Source: Streptosporangium album (GTDB lineage Bacteria > Actinomycetota > Actinomycetes > Streptosporangiales > Streptosporangiaceae). Taken from it: a stretch of 64,000 nt of DNA. The notes below the pieces were generated by a model, which did not search any database, was not told where the DNA came from, and saw only the letters and a program-made list of their open reading frames with translations. The stretch is from the NCBI RefSeq assembly GCF_014203795.1, contig NZ_JACHJU010000001.1:1798001-1862000 (forward strand). Direction: 5' to 3'. Positions 52,257-60,870 of the stretch are shown here, one piece after another; within the stretch, counting starts at the first letter, position 1, and every line of letters begins with the position of its first letter. The translations under genes and the position numbers were made by a program.

Positions 52257-53075
52257 TTGTCCGAGACCCTTCAGACGACCAAACTTGTCCTCGTGAACGC
52301 CCGTGCCGCTCTCTTCGATCTGTATGGAGACCATCTGCGGTCTCGAGGCGGTCGCGCGTCCGTAGCCGCCCTGGTCCGCCTGCTCGCGCCGTTGGACATC
52401 GCCGCTCCCGCGGTCCGCACCGCCGTCTCGCGGATGGTGCGGCAGGGCTGGCTGGCCCCCGCCCGACTCCCCCGGGGCCCGGGATACGAGGTCACCCCCA
52501 AGTGCGTACGCCGTCTCGACGAGACGGCTCTGAGAATTTACCGAGTTGGGACGATCACCTGGACGGGCCGATGGCATGTGCTCGTGGTCGAGCCGGTGCG
52601 TGAGCGGTCCCGGCGGGAACGGCTCAGGGCCGACCTCGCCTTCCTCGGATACGCCCCCCTGTCGGAGACGACCTGGATAGGTCCGCGGGCCTCCCCCGAG
52701 CTCGGCGGACTCCTGGCCGGCGAGGGCATCCACGCCGACCGGTTCGACGCGGTGCTCGACGGCGACCCCCAGGCCCTGGCCGCCCGGACCTGGGACCTGG
52801 ACGGCATCGGCTCGGCGTACGAGGACTGGCTGGCCCGGGCGGTCGACCTGATCGGCGGGCTGCCCCGTGACGCCGCCGCCGACCGGGTGTTCGCCGTCCG
52901 GAGCAGGTTGCTGCACGGCTGGCGCAACTTCCTGTTCCGCGACCCGGGGCTCCCCGCCGAGCTGCTGCCGCCGGGCTGGCCGGGGGAGAAGGCCAGAGCC
53001 TACTTCGAGCAGGAGGCCGCCCGCCTGCTCCCCGCCGCCGCCGCGTTCGTCGACCGCCACCTCGCCGAGCCGTAG
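52257..53075 (+). CDS. PaaX-family transcriptional regulator
   Basis: A 272-residue repressor. The N-terminal winged helix (NARAALFDLYGDHL, AVRTAVSRMVRQGWL) and the central PaaX domain (YRVGTITWTGRWHVLVVE) are typical. PaaX proteins sense phenylacetyl-CoA and repress phenylacetate catabolism; the enoyl-CoA hydratase gene downstream supports this. The start is uncertain: TTG 52257 or GTG 52293. Confidence 0.85.
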   Translation: MSETLQTTKLVLVNARAALFDLYGDHLRSRGGRASVAALVRLLAPLDIAAPAVRTAVSRMVRQGWLAPARLPRGPGYEVTPKCVRRLDETALRIYRVGTITWTGRWHVLVVEPVRERSRRERLRADLAFLGYAPLSETTWIGPRASPELGGLLAGEGIHADRFDAVLDGDPQALAARTWDLDGIGSAYEDWLARAVDLIGGLPRDAAADRVFAVRSRLLHGWRNFLFRDPGLPAELLPPGWPGEKARAYFEQEAARLLPAAAAFVDRHLAEP

Positions 53076-53094
53076 AAATCCGGCCGTGAAGCCC

Positions 53095-53100
53095 TACCGT
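53095..53100 (+). promoter_or_regulatory. putative leaderless -10 box
   Basis: TACCGT, identical to the box of the threonine leader, ends 6 nt before the GTG at 53107. Confidence 0.38.
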
Positions 53101-53106
53101 GGAACC

Positions 53107-53148
53107 GTGGTGGAGCCGGGCTGTGAGACCCCGCCGGGACCGCCGTGA
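53107..53148 (+). CDS. possible leaderless upstream mini-ORF
   Basis: Thirteen codons (MVEPGCETPPGPP) begin 6 nt after a TACCGT box. The stop TGA overlaps a GTG as GTGA in the frame of the enoyl-CoA hydratase. It could set translation of the downstream gene; coding is not proven. Confidence 0.3.
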   Translation: MVEPGCETPPGPP

Positions 53149-53174
53149 ACCGAGCCGCAGAAGGAGCCCTTCCG

Positions 53175-53957
53175 TTGAACGACGTTCTCTACTCCGTCGA
53201 CGACGCCGTCGCCACCGTCGTCCTGAACCGGCCCGAGGCGATGAACTCGCTGACGGTGCGGATGAAGGTCGACCTGCTTGAGGCGCTGACCAGGGCCTCG
53301 CAGGCCCACGACGTACGGGCGGTGCTGCTGACCGGGTCGGGCCGGGCGTTCTGCGCGGGCCAGGACCTGAACGAGCACGCCGCGGCCCTGGAGGCGGGCC
53401 GCGGGCTGGACGACACCGTACGCACGCACTACAACCCGATCATCCGCACGATCACCGAGATGGGGAAACCGGTCGTCGCGGCGGTGAACGGCGTCGCGGC
53501 GGGTGCGGGCGCCTCCCTGGCGTTCGCCTGTGACCTGCGGATCGCCGCCGACAGGGCGAAGTTCGCGATGGCCTTCACCGGCATCGGCCTGGCCCCCGAC
53601 TCCGGTGCGTCCTGGACGCTCCAGCGCCTGGTCGGCCCGGCCCGCGCGGCCGAGCTCCTGCTGCTCGGCGAGCCCCTCGGCGCGGCCCGCGCGCTGGAGC
53701 TCGGAATCGTCTCCGCGGTCGTCCCTGCCGACGAGCTGGACGTCGCGGCCCGCGCGCTGGCCGTACGGCTGGCGCAGGGGCCCACGAGCGCCTACGCGGC
53801 CACCAAGCGCGCTCTGGAGGCCGCCGCGAGCAGTTCCCTGGCCGACGCCCTGGCTCTGGAGGCCGACCTTCAGGACGCCTGCGCCAAGACCGCCGACCAC
53901 CTGAACGCCACCCGCGCCTTCCTCGGCAAGCAGCGCCCCGTCTTCGAGGGCCGGTAG
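53175..53957 (+). CDS. enoyl-CoA hydratase/isomerase (crotonase family)
   Basis: A 260-residue crotonase-fold protein. CoA-binding SGRAFCAGQDLNEH and the oxyanion segment NGVAAGAGASLAFACDLRI (cited in part) are clear; an Asp in LAPDSGASW sits where PaaG-type isomerases have their acid. Next to a PaaX regulator, this suggests a PaaG-like step of phenylacetate degradation. TTG 53175 is chosen for AAGGAG 8 nt upstream; GTG 53145 is possible. Confidence 0.85.
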   Translation: MNDVLYSVDDAVATVVLNRPEAMNSLTVRMKVDLLEALTRASQAHDVRAVLLTGSGRAFCAGQDLNEHAAALEAGRGLDDTVRTHYNPIIRTITEMGKPVVAAVNGVAAGAGASLAFACDLRIAADRAKFAMAFTGIGLAPDSGASWTLQRLVGPARAAELLLLGEPLGAARALELGIVSAVVPADELDVAARALAVRLAQGPTSAYAATKRALEAAASSSLADALALEADLQDACAKTADHLNATRAFLGKQRPVFEGR

Positions 53958-53960
53958 GTC

Positions 53961-54530
53961 CTAGCGCTCCGCCGGGCCGACTGCGGAACGCACCCAGCAG
54001 TCGTTCAGGTGGTCGTTGACCAGGCCGATGGCCTGCATCAGCGCGTAGGCGGTGGTGGGGCCGACGAACCGGAAGCCGTGCGACCGGAGCTCTTTGGCGA
54101 GTGCCCGGGAGCCGGAGGTCTGGGCGGGCACGTCCGACAGGGTCTTCGGGACGGGAGAGGCCGGGTCGGCGTGGCGCCAGACGAGGTCGGAGAGGTCCAC
54201 GTCGAGGGCGGCCCGGGCGTTGGCGACGGCGGCCTCGATCTTGGCCCGGTTGCGGACGATGCCCGCGTCGGCCAGCAGGCGGTCCACGTCCGCCTGGTCG
54301 AACGCCGCGACGGCCGGGATCGAGAACCCGGCGAAGGCGGCCCGGAAGTTCTCCCGCTTGCGCAGGATCGTGATCCAGGACAGGCCGGACTGGAAGGCCT
54401 CCAGGGTGAGCCGCTCGAACACGCGGTCGTCGCCCTCGACCCTGCGGCCCCACTCCTCGTCGTGGTAGGCGACGTAGTCGGGGGCAGAGCTCACCCAGCC
54501 GCAGCGGATCGGCTGCGCGGCCTCGCTCAT
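53961..54530 (-). CDS. tag: DNA-3-methyladenine glycosylase I
   Basis: A 189-residue Tag glycosylase that removes 3-methyladenine from DNA. CGW near the N-terminus, YHDEEWG, GLSWITILRKR and the late HLNDCW with zinc-site residues match the family. Its start overlaps the stop of the upstream DivIVA-like gene (4 nt), so the two are co-translated. M. tuberculosis tagA (Rv1210) has the same neighbours. Confidence 0.93.
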   Translation of the reverse strand: MSEAAQPIRCGWVSSAPDYVAYHDEEWGRRVEGDDRVFERLTLEAFQSGLSWITILRKRENFRAAFAGFSIPAVAAFDQADVDRLLADAGIVRNRAKIEAAVANARAALDVDLSDLVWRHADPASPVPKTLSDVPAQTSGSRALAKELRSHGFRFVGPTTAYALMQAIGLVNDHLNDCWVRSAVGPAER

Positions 54531-55033
54531 CGGGTCTGCTCCGTGTCCGATACGGCCGGCTGGTCGCTCTGCGGCCCGTCCTCGCCGTGACCGTTGCCTG
54601 CGGCGAGGGACGCGGGCGACGCCTCGGACAGCTCGGGGAGCTCCGCCGGCATTTCGGGCTCGTGTTCGGTGCGCGGGCCGCTCAGGGGGCCCGCGTGAAT
54701 CTCGTGACGGGCCTGGAGCCTACTGGCCAGCAGCTCCGACACCCGCTGCTCCAGGACCGCGATCCTGGTGTCCCGCTCACTCAGCGCGTTCATCACCCGG
54801 TTCAGCGTCTCGTCCACGTTGTGCGTGTGATAGCCGACAAGGCTCACCGGGAGGTGCAGCGTCATGAAGTCGGCGGCGCCGAGCTGCCCGGACTCGGGCA
54901 GGTTCAGCGGGGGAACGTCGGGGGCGAACTCCTTCAGTTCGCCGCCCCAGCCCATGGCGACGACCACCACACCTGCGAGGATGGCCACGGCAGCGAGAAC
55001 GAGTACGACCAGCACATACGAATCGTGCCACAA
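54527..55033 (-). CDS. DivIVA-domain membrane protein
   Basis: A 168-residue protein. One N-terminal membrane helix (VLVVLVLAAVAILAGVVVV), a segment with GYHTHNVDETLNRVMNAL like the DivIVA-type curvature-binding domain, a short coiled coil, and an acidic tail. The role is probably at the pole or septum. The start is unclear: TTG 55033 next to GGGGAG, or the GTG at 55015. Confidence 0.72.
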   Translation of the reverse strand: MWHDSYVLVVLVLAAVAILAGVVVVAMGWGGELKEFAPDVPPLNLPESGQLGAADFMTLHLPVSLVGYHTHNVDETLNRVMNALSERDTRIAVLEQRVSELLASRLQARHEIHAGPLSGPRTEHEPEMPAELPELSEASPASLAAGNGHGEDGPQSDQPAVSDTEQTR

Positions 55034-55044
55034 CTCCCCTGATC

Positions 55045-55050
55045 TAGGAT
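55045..55050 (+). promoter_or_regulatory. putative leaderless -10 box
   Basis: TAGGAT ends 6 nt before the ATG at 55057; the divergent gene at 55033 starts only 23 nt away. Confidence 0.45.
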
Positions 55051-55056
55051 CGCACC

Positions 55057-55356
55057 ATGGCAGCTCTCGTGGTGATCGGCCCCGACGATCCCGGGGAACC
55101 CGGCTGGGCGGAGGCCCGCTCGATCGCCGAGGTCGAGGACCTCGTCCGTGCCGGGCGCACCGTCGCGGTCACGCCCGCCGCGCTCGCCGGGGACGGCGAG
55201 GAGGCCGCGGAGCTCGCCGCGGCCTCCGTCTGCGCCTGGGCCGGCGCCCGGGTCTTCCGCACCGGCCGCCCCGATCAGGTACGGCTGGCGGTCGAGATGA
55301 CCGAGTCCCTGGCCGGGCGGCGGCCGCCCGCGCTAACCCGCCGTGGCCTCGCCTAG
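55057..55356 (+). CDS. small protein resembling the C-terminal part of dihydropteroate synthase
   Basis: A 99-residue protein. The second half (SVCAWAGARVFRTGRPDQV...LAVEMTESLAG) resembles the last barrel segment of dihydropteroate synthases; the pterin- and sulfonamide-binding parts are missing. It starts directly after a -10 box and has no recognised partner. It may be a free-standing relic with a new function. It overlaps the convergent LOG gene by 24 nt. Confidence 0.6.
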   Translation: MAALVVIGPDDPGEPGWAEARSIAEVEDLVRAGRTVAVTPAALAGDGEEAAELAAASVCAWAGARVFRTGRPDQVRLAVEMTESLAGRRPPALTRRGLA

Positions 55357-55920
55357 CTCCTCGGCACTGGGCACCATGTGCGGGGTCGTCTTCTCCAGGC
55401 GCCGGAACGCGTCCTCGACCGTGCTGGTCCAGGAGATCGCGTCGAAGACGTTCGGCCGGGTGAAACCGGCCTCGTGCATGTTCTCGACCAGGGTCTGCAG
55501 CGGCGTGTAGACACCCCACGGATCCAGGATCACCAGCGGCTTGTCATGCAGGCCGAGCGTGCGCGCCGTCCAGATCTCGAACAGCTCCTCCAGCGTCCCG
55601 ATGCCACCGGGCAGGACCAGGAAGGCGTCGGAGCGGGCGTCCATGAGGCCCTTGCGCTCACGCATGTCGGCGGCGACCACCAGCTCGTCGGAATCGGTGT
55701 CGGCGACCTCGATGTCCACCAGGGCCTGCGGGATCACCCCGATGGTCCGCCCGCCGCCCGCGCGTGTCGCCCGGGCCACCGCACCCATGCAGGAGACCTT
55801 GGCCCCGCCGCTGACCAGCGTGTGTCCGCGCCTTGCCAGCTCGGTGCCGACCTCCTCGGCCAGCGTCAGATACTTCTGGTCGATCTTCTGACTCGATGCC
55901 AGGAATACACATATGAACAC
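55333..55920 (-). CDS. LOG-family protein (TIGR00730), copy 1
   Basis: A 195-residue Rossmann-fold protein of the LOG family. Conserved SGGAKVSCMGAVA, MRERKGLM and PGGIGTLEE motifs; the last two bind the nucleotide in cytokinin riboside 5'-monophosphate phosphoribohydrolases. GTG 55920 is chosen because TAGGGT lies 6 nt upstream; that box includes the stop codon of the LOG gene before it. Confidence 0.85.
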   Translation of the reverse strand: MFICVFLASSQKIDQKYLTLAEEVGTELARRGHTLVSGGAKVSCMGAVARATRAGGGRTIGVIPQALVDIEVADTDSDELVVAADMRERKGLMDARSDAFLVLPGGIGTLEELFEIWTARTLGLHDKPLVILDPWGVYTPLQTLVENMHEAGFTRPNVFDAISWTSTVEDAFRRLEKTTPHMVPSAEELGEATAG

Positions 55921-55926
55921 GGGCAA

Positions 55927-55932
55927 ACCCTA
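55927..55932 (-). promoter_or_regulatory. -10 box containing the upstream stop codon
   Basis: TAGGGT (minus strand) ends 6 nt before the GTG at 55920. Its first three bases (55932-55930) are the TAG stop of the upstream LOG gene. Confidence 0.45.
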
Positions 55933-56724
55933 TTGCGCGCCAATCACCGTGTCGCGGACCGCCTGCTGCTCCCCCCTGATCCGTTCCACCCGGTCCCGGT
56001 CGGCGTCGGTGATGATGCGCACGGCCTCGTCCACGTCGTCGGTGACATGGATGAGGTTCAGGTCCGTCGGAGAGATCTTGCCGCCGGCCACGAGGGTGCT
56101 CCGGATCCAGTCGAGCAGCCCTCCCCAGAACTCCGTCCCCAGCAGCACGACGGGGAAGGAGGTGACCTTGCGGGTCTGGACCAGGGTCAACGCCTCGAAC
56201 AGCTCGTCCATCGTGCCGAAGCCGCCCGGCAGCGCGACGAACCCGCAGGCGTACTTCACGAACATGGTCTTGCGGACGAAGAAGTAGCGGAACTCGATGC
56301 CGAGATCCACGTACTCGTTCATGTGCTGCTCGAAGGGGAGCTCGATGCCCAGGCCGACGGAGACCCCACCCGCCTCACGTGCCCCCCTGTTGGCCGCCTC
56401 CATGCAGCCGGGTCCGCCACCGGTGATCACGGCGTAGCCCGCTTCGGAGAGTTTCCGGCCAAGCTGAATGCCCATCTCATATTCGGGCGCGCCCTCGGGT
56501 GTCCGCGCGGATCCGAAAACGGTCACCGCCTCGGGCAGTTCGGCGAGCTGGCCGAAGCCCTCCACGAACTCCGCCTGGATGCGCATCACCCGCCACGGGT
56601 CCATGTGCAGCCAGTCGGCGGGGCCCCTGCGATCGAGGAGTCGCTGGTCATGGGTGGATTCGGAGACGAGGTCGCCGCGGACCACGGCGCCTCCCTGACG
56701 GCGTTCCGGACGTGTCTTCTTCAT
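55930..56724 (-). CDS. LOG-family protein (TIGR00730), copy 2
   Basis: A 264-residue LOG-type protein, longer than copy 1. GGGPGCMEAANRGA, GIELPFEQ and PGGFGTMDE motifs are present. Proteins of this class release free nucleobases from 5'-monophosphates, or have unknown nucleotide substrates. ATG 56724 has TAGCGT 7 nt upstream. Comparable to Rv1205 in the dapE region of M. tuberculosis. Confidence 0.86.
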   Translation of the reverse strand: MKKTRPERRQGGAVVRGDLVSESTHDQRLLDRRGPADWLHMDPWRVMRIQAEFVEGFGQLAELPEAVTVFGSARTPEGAPEYEMGIQLGRKLSEAGYAVITGGGPGCMEAANRGAREAGGVSVGLGIELPFEQHMNEYVDLGIEFRYFFVRKTMFVKYACGFVALPGGFGTMDELFEALTLVQTRKVTSFPVVLLGTEFWGGLLDWIRSTLVAGGKISPTDLNLIHVTDDVDEAVRIITDADRDRVERIRGEQQAVRDTVIGAQ

Positions 56725-56731
56725 GCCGGTC

Positions 56732-56737
56732 ACGCTA
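56732..56737 (-). promoter_or_regulatory. putative leaderless -10 box
   Basis: TAGCGT (minus strand) ends 7 nt before the ATG at 56724. Confidence 0.45.
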
Positions 56738-56833
56738 GCGCCGTCTTTGGAAAAATCTTGGAAAATCTCCCGCAAAACACGGAACCGGATTTCGAGGAGG
56801 CTGCGTCTAACTGCCGAGGGTGCTGCTCGGGAC

Positions 56834-56881
56834 TGAAAGTGGCTTTCCCCGCCAAATGGCCGGCGAGGAAAGCCACTTTCA
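56834..56881 (-). terminator. dapE terminator
   Basis: A perfect 15-bp stem, TGAAAGTGGCTTTCC (56834-56848) with 56867-56881, 18-nt loop, 35 nt past the dapE stop. Confidence 0.75.
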
Positions 56882-56915
56882 TTTGCGTCCCCATCCTTCG
56901 GGACGTCGTCCCAGG

Positions 56916-57977
56916 TCAGCCCAGCCAGTCCAGCATTCCGCGCTCGCAGTCGGCGATCTTCTCCAGTGACACATACTCCCCCCGCTGATGGGCGAGGTTG
57001 GGGTCACCGGGACCGTAGTTCACGGCCGGAACCCCAAGGCTGGAAAACAGCGACACATCGGTCCAGCCGAGCTTCGCCCTGGGCGTGCCGCCGACGGCCT
57101 CGAGGAAGGCCGCCGCCACCGGATGGGTCAGCCCGGGCCGGGCCGCGGCGGCCCCGTCGGTGAAGCGGACCTCGAACCCGTCGAACACCTCGCTCACGTG
57201 CGCCTGGGCGGCCTCCAGCGACAGGTCGGGGGCGAAGCGGTAGTTGACGGTCACCACGCACTCGTCGGGGATCACATTGCCCGCCACGCCGCCGGTGATC
57301 GCCACCGCGTTCAGCCCCTCGTGATACTCCAGGCCGTCCACCACGGGCTGCCTGGCCTGGTAGGCGTTGAGGATCGCGAGCACCGGCTGGGCGGCGTGGA
57401 CGGCGTTGATCCCGAGCCAGGACCTGGCGCTGTGCGCGCGCCTGCCCCGGGTGGTGATCTCGGCGCGGAGCGTGCCCTGGCAGCCGCCTTCGATGACGCC
57501 GCCGGTGGGCTCCATGAGCACCGCGAAGTCACCGGCGAGCAACGCGGGGTGCCTGCGGCTGAGCCGGAGCAGGCCGTTCCGCTCGACCTCGATCTCCTCG
57601 CAGTCGTAGAAGACGTAGGTCACGTCCCGGCTCGGCGCGCGGAGCGCGGCGGCCAGCTTCAGCGCGACCGCCACGCCCGCCTTCATGTCCGAGGTGCCGC
57701 AGCCGTACAGCAGGCCGTCCTCGACCCGGCTGGGCAGGTTGCCGGCCACCGGGACGGTGTCGATGTGACCGGCGATCACCACGCGCTCACCGCGTCCGAG
57801 CTCGGTGCGGGCGACGATCGCCTCACCGTCGCGGTGCACGCTCAGATGCGCCAGAGGCCGCAACGCCTCCTCCACCGCGTCGGCCAGGGCCTTCTCACCG
57901 CCGCTGACCGACTCGACGTCCACGATCCGCGCGGTGAGCGCCCCGACGTCCTGTGTGAGATCCAGACGCGTACTCAT
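56916..57977 (-). CDS. dapE: succinyl-diaminopimelate desuccinylase
   Basis: A 353-residue M20 metallohydrolase that removes succinate from N-succinyl-LL-diaminopimelate in lysine and peptidoglycan synthesis. [21 protein letters not shown], a metal-binding Glu pair ([11 protein letters not shown]) and a late C-terminal His are all visible. ATG 57977 has TAGGGT 7 nt upstream. dapC lies 1.7 kb away, so the pathway is partly grouped here. Confidence 0.92.
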   Translation of the reverse strand: MSTRLDLTQDVGALTARIVDVESVSGGEKALADAVEEALRPLAHLSVHRDGEAIVARTELGRGERVVIAGHIDTVPVAGNLPSRVEDGLLYGCGTSDMKAGVAVALKLAAALRAPSRDVTYVFYDCEEIEVERNGLLRLSRRHPALLAGDFAVLMEPTGGVIEGGCQGTLRAEITTRGRRAHSARSWLGINAVHAAQPVLAILNAYQARQPVVDGLEYHEGLNAVAITGGVAGNVIPDECVVTVNYRFAPDLSLEAAQAHVSEVFDGFEVRFTDGAAAARPGLTHPVAAAFLEAVGGTPRAKLGWTDVSLFSSLGVPAVNYGPGDPNLAHQRGEYVSLEKIADCERGMLDWLG

Positions 57978-57984
57978 GCCCGTG

Positions 57985-57990
57985 ACCCTA
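57985..57990 (-). promoter_or_regulatory. putative leaderless -10 box
   Basis: TAGGGT (minus strand) ends 7 nt before the ATG at 57977. Confidence 0.48.
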
Positions 57991-58158
57991 TCCCCGGCCG
58001 CGGGCCGCACCCGCTCCGTCCCGCCTCTTGGGCGTCCGTACGTCGACCGCGGAATCGGGGCGGCCCCGGCTCGCGGGACGACAGCCAGGTGAGGCCGGCG
58101 GCTCCGCTTCACGATTCCTCCGAGAATCCCGGACGGTCCCAGCCCTGCCCAGGACCGG

Positions 58159-58164
58159 TAGGTT
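58159..58164 (+). promoter_or_regulatory. putative leaderless -10 box
   Basis: TAGGTT ends 7 nt before the GTG at 58172. Confidence 0.45.
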
Positions 58165-58171
58165 CTTCAGC

Positions 58172-58999
58172 GTGCGACGGCGTTTCTCCAAAGGGACCAT
58201 CGCGATCCTCGTGATCGTGACCGTGCTCGCGGTAGCCATCACCGTGGGTGTCTTCACCCTGCTCAACCGGGTCACGCCGTTCACGGGGACAGCGGAGGGC
58301 TGCAAGATCACCATCCCGACGGATACCCTGGAGCTGGAGATCGAGCAGGCCCAGGTGGCCTCGGCCATCGCGGCGGTGGCCGCCCGCAGGAAGCTGCCCG
58401 AGCGGGCCGTCGTGATCGCCTACGCCACCGGCATCCAGGAGTCCAAGCTGCTCAACCTGCCCTTCGGCGACCGTGACTCGGTCGGGGTTTTCCAGCAGCG
58501 GCCCTCCCAGGGGTGGGGCACTCCCGAGCAGCTGATCGATCCGGCCTACGCCGCGGGGAAGTTCTTCTCCGCACTGGTGAAGGTGAAGCACTACCGGAAG
58601 CTGCCGCTCCACGAGGCGGCCCAGCGGGTGCAGCGCTCAGCCGACGGATCGGCCTACGCCCAGCACGAGGACGAGGCGAAGACCCTGGCCGCGGCCTTCA
58701 CCGGGCGGGTGCCCAAGGCCGTGCACTGCTGGTTCCCGGCGCCTACCGGCAAGACGCCCCTGCCCGCCTCGACCGCCGAGGCCAGGCATGAGCTGGCCCG
58801 CGCGCTCGGCTCCGGGACCACGCTCAACGTCACCTCCCAGAAGCAGGGCTGGCTGATGTCATACTGGTCGGTCACCCACGCCCGGGAGTTCGGGCTGCGC
58901 CGGGTCCGCTACGGCGGCCAAGCCTGGACCTCGGCGGACGGCGAGAACGGATGGCAGGCCGACCCTCAGGCCTCGGCGAACCGCGTCGAGATCTCCTAG
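58172..58999 (+). CDS. membrane-anchored lysozyme-like-fold protein
   Basis: A 275-residue protein with one N-terminal membrane helix (about 9-31) and an extracytoplasmic domain. ATGIQESKL, FGDRDSVGVFQQRPSQGW and DPAYAAGKFF resemble the transglycosylase/lysozyme fold with its catalytic Glu. The last third is unrecognised. It may act on the cell wall. It overlaps the convergent DUF4178 gene by 4 nt. Confidence 0.68.
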   Translation: MRRRFSKGTIAILVIVTVLAVAITVGVFTLLNRVTPFTGTAEGCKITIPTDTLELEIEQAQVASAIAAVAARRKLPERAVVIAYATGIQESKLLNLPFGDRDSVGVFQQRPSQGWGTPEQLIDPAYAAGKFFSALVKVKHYRKLPLHEAAQRVQRSADGSAYAQHEDEAKTLAAAFTGRVPKAVHCWFPAPTGKTPLPASTAEARHELARALGSGTTLNVTSQKQGWLMSYWSVTHAREFGLRRVRYGGQAWTSADGENGWQADPQASANRVEIS

Positions 59000-59664
59000 C
59001 CCTTCTTCTCGATCCTGATGGAGCCCGGGGGCAGCGGCTGGGCGTAGGAGGAGCTCCAGGGCTGGCCCTGGAGTCGCTCGAAGGAGAGCAGACGGCCGTC
59101 TGCGGCCCGGTAGTCGGCGAAGTCGAGCAGGCCCCGCTCGGGCATCGAGGTGACGCCCTCCCCGCGGAAGGCCGCCGTGCCGCGATCCACCGGGAAGAAC
59201 TCGACCCCTTCGACGCTCAGCGTGGTCTTGGCCGGGATCATGCCCTGCGCGGGCACCGGCGTCCAGAGGAGCACCTCGAGGTGGGACGGATCGCCGGGAT
59301 TCAGACCCTCGCGCGCCTCGATCGACAGCCACTGGTAGCGGCGGGTGCCGTCGTCGAGGAGGTACTCCGTCCAGTGGTTGCCCTGCCACGACAGGTACAT
59401 GGCCCCCAGGACGCGGGTCCGCACGCCCTGGCAGTCGATCGTGTCGCCCACCTTGATCGTGCGAGGGTCGGGGTAGTCGATGCCGACATGGCCCGTGCTC
59501 GGTTGAGGCGGCTGCGCCACCTCGGCCGGGTGGAGGGGGATATCGCCGGGCCGTTCGGGCTCACGCTGCTTCCTGTCCTGGCGCGTGGTCGCGTAGAACG
59601 CGCCAAGCAGCAGGACGAGGGTCACTACGCCCAGTCCGAGTATCGCGGCGACCGCAGGGGTCAT
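58996..59664 (-). CDS. DUF4178 membrane-anchored protein
   Basis: A 222-residue protein with an N-terminal membrane helix (1-24) and a beta-rich DUF4178-type domain (TIKVGDTIDCQGVRTRVLG; WTEYLLDDGTRRYQWLS). Function unknown. ATG 59664; the box TAAGAT 8 nt upstream includes the stop codon of dapC. Confidence 0.75.
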   Translation of the reverse strand: MTPAVAAILGLGVVTLVLLLGAFYATTRQDRKQREPERPGDIPLHPAEVAQPPQPSTGHVGIDYPDPRTIKVGDTIDCQGVRTRVLGAMYLSWQGNHWTEYLLDDGTRRYQWLSIEAREGLNPGDPSHLEVLLWTPVPAQGMIPAKTTLSVEGVEFFPVDRGTAAFRGEGVTSMPERGLLDFADYRAADGRLLSFERLQGQPWSSSYAQPLPPGSIRIEKKG

Positions 59665-59672
59665 GGCGCGCG

Positions 59673-59678
59673 ATCTTA
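59673..59678 (-). promoter_or_regulatory. -10 box containing the dapC stop codon
   Basis: TAAGAT (minus strand) ends 8 nt before the ATG at 59664; its TAA (59678-59676) is the stop codon of dapC. Confidence 0.42.
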
Positions 59679-60755
59679 CTGGAGGCGGCGGACCGCCGCA
59701 CTGATGCGTTCGTCGCTCGCGGTCATGGCGATCCGGATATATGCCCCACCGGCTTTTCCGTAGAACTCGCCCGGCGCGACCAGAATGCCCCGGCGGGCCA
59801 GCCCCTGCACCTGCGTCCAGCAGTCCGTGCCGTCGGTGGCCCACAGGTACAGGCCCGCGGTGGAGTGCTCGATCTCCCAGCCGGCCGCCTCCAGGGCGGG
59901 GCGCAGCGCGGCCCTGCGGGCGGCGTAACGGGCGCGTTGCTCCTCGGCGTGCTCGTCGTCGTCGAGGGCCACGGCCATCGCCGCCTGGACGGGCGCCGGC
60001 ATGATCATGCCCGCGTGCTTACGGATCTCCAGCAGCCGCTGGATCAGCACCGGGTCGCCCGCGACGAACCCGGCCCGGTAACCCGCGAGGTTGGAGCGCT
60101 TGGACAGCGAGTGCACGGCGAGCAGGCCCTCGTGCGAACCGTCGCACACGTCCGGGTGCAGGATCGAGACCGGCTGCTCCTCCCAGCCCAGCTCGATGTA
60201 GCACTCGTCGGAGGCCACGACCGCGCCGTGCTCGCGCGCCCACGAGACGACCTTGCGCAGGTGCTCGGCGGGCAGGACCTTGCCGGTCGGGTTGGACGGG
60301 GAGTTCACCCAGACCAGCGGCACCTGCTCGGGCCCGAGCGCCAGCAGCCCGTCCGCGGGGTACGGCTGGGCGCCCGCGAGACGGGCTCCGATGTCGTAGG
60401 TGGGGTAGGCGAGCTCGGGGAAGATCACCCGCTGTCCGGAGCCGACGCCGAGGAGCGTCGGCAGCCAGGCCACGAACTCCTTGGAGCCGATCAGCGGCAG
60501 CACGTTCGCCTGGTCCAGCTCCACCCTGTGCCTGCGCCGCAGCCACCCCGCCGCCGCGACACGGAGGCGCTCGGTGCCGTAGGTGAGCGGGTAGCCGGGA
60601 CTGTCGGAGGCGTCCGCCAGCGCCTGCCGCACGATGGGCGGCACCGGGTCGACGGGGGTGCCGACGGAGAGGTCGACGATCCCGTCGGGATGCGACTGGG
60701 CCAACTCCTTGTGCGGTGTGAGCCGATCCCATGGAAAGTCCGGCAGGCCGATCAC
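59676..60755 (-). CDS. dapC: succinyldiaminopimelate aminotransferase
   Basis: A 359-residue class I/II PLP-dependent aminotransferase. NSPSNPTGK, SDECYIELGW and the PLP lysine in SLSKRSNLAGYR are present. It corresponds to actinobacterial DapC (Rv1178), which makes N-succinyl-LL-diaminopimelate, and fits with dapE nearby. The GTG start has GGGGAGA upstream. It follows the ferredoxin gene on the same strand, as in mycobacteria. Confidence 0.9.
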   Translation of the reverse strand: MIGLPDFPWDRLTPHKELAQSHPDGIVDLSVGTPVDPVPPIVRQALADASDSPGYPLTYGTERLRVAAAGWLRRRHRVELDQANVLPLIGSKEFVAWLPTLLGVGSGQRVIFPELAYPTYDIGARLAGAQPYPADGLLALGPEQVPLVWVNSPSNPTGKVLPAEHLRKVVSWAREHGAVVASDECYIELGWEEQPVSILHPDVCDGSHEGLLAVHSLSKRSNLAGYRAGFVAGDPVLIQRLLEIRKHAGMIMPAPVQAAMAVALDDDEHAEEQRARYAARRAALRPALEAAGWEIEHSTAGLYLWATDGTDCWTQVQGLARRGILVAPGEFYGKAGGAYIRIAMTASDERISAAVRRLQ

Positions 60756-60829
60756 AGCTCTCCCCGCTGGGCAGGTCCCCACCCGGATCGAGAGGGGAAG
60801 ACGACTTCTGGGTGAATCCGCGTCGGGCA

Positions 60830-60854
60830 GGGGCGGCTGACTGCGCTCCGCCCC
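60830..60854 (-). terminator. hairpin between ferredoxin and dapC genes
   Basis: GGGGCGG (60830-60836) pairs with CCGCCCC (60848-60854). A weak, partial terminator or spacer structure. Confidence 0.4.
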
Positions 60855-60870
60855 CGCCCGGCGTGCGGTC

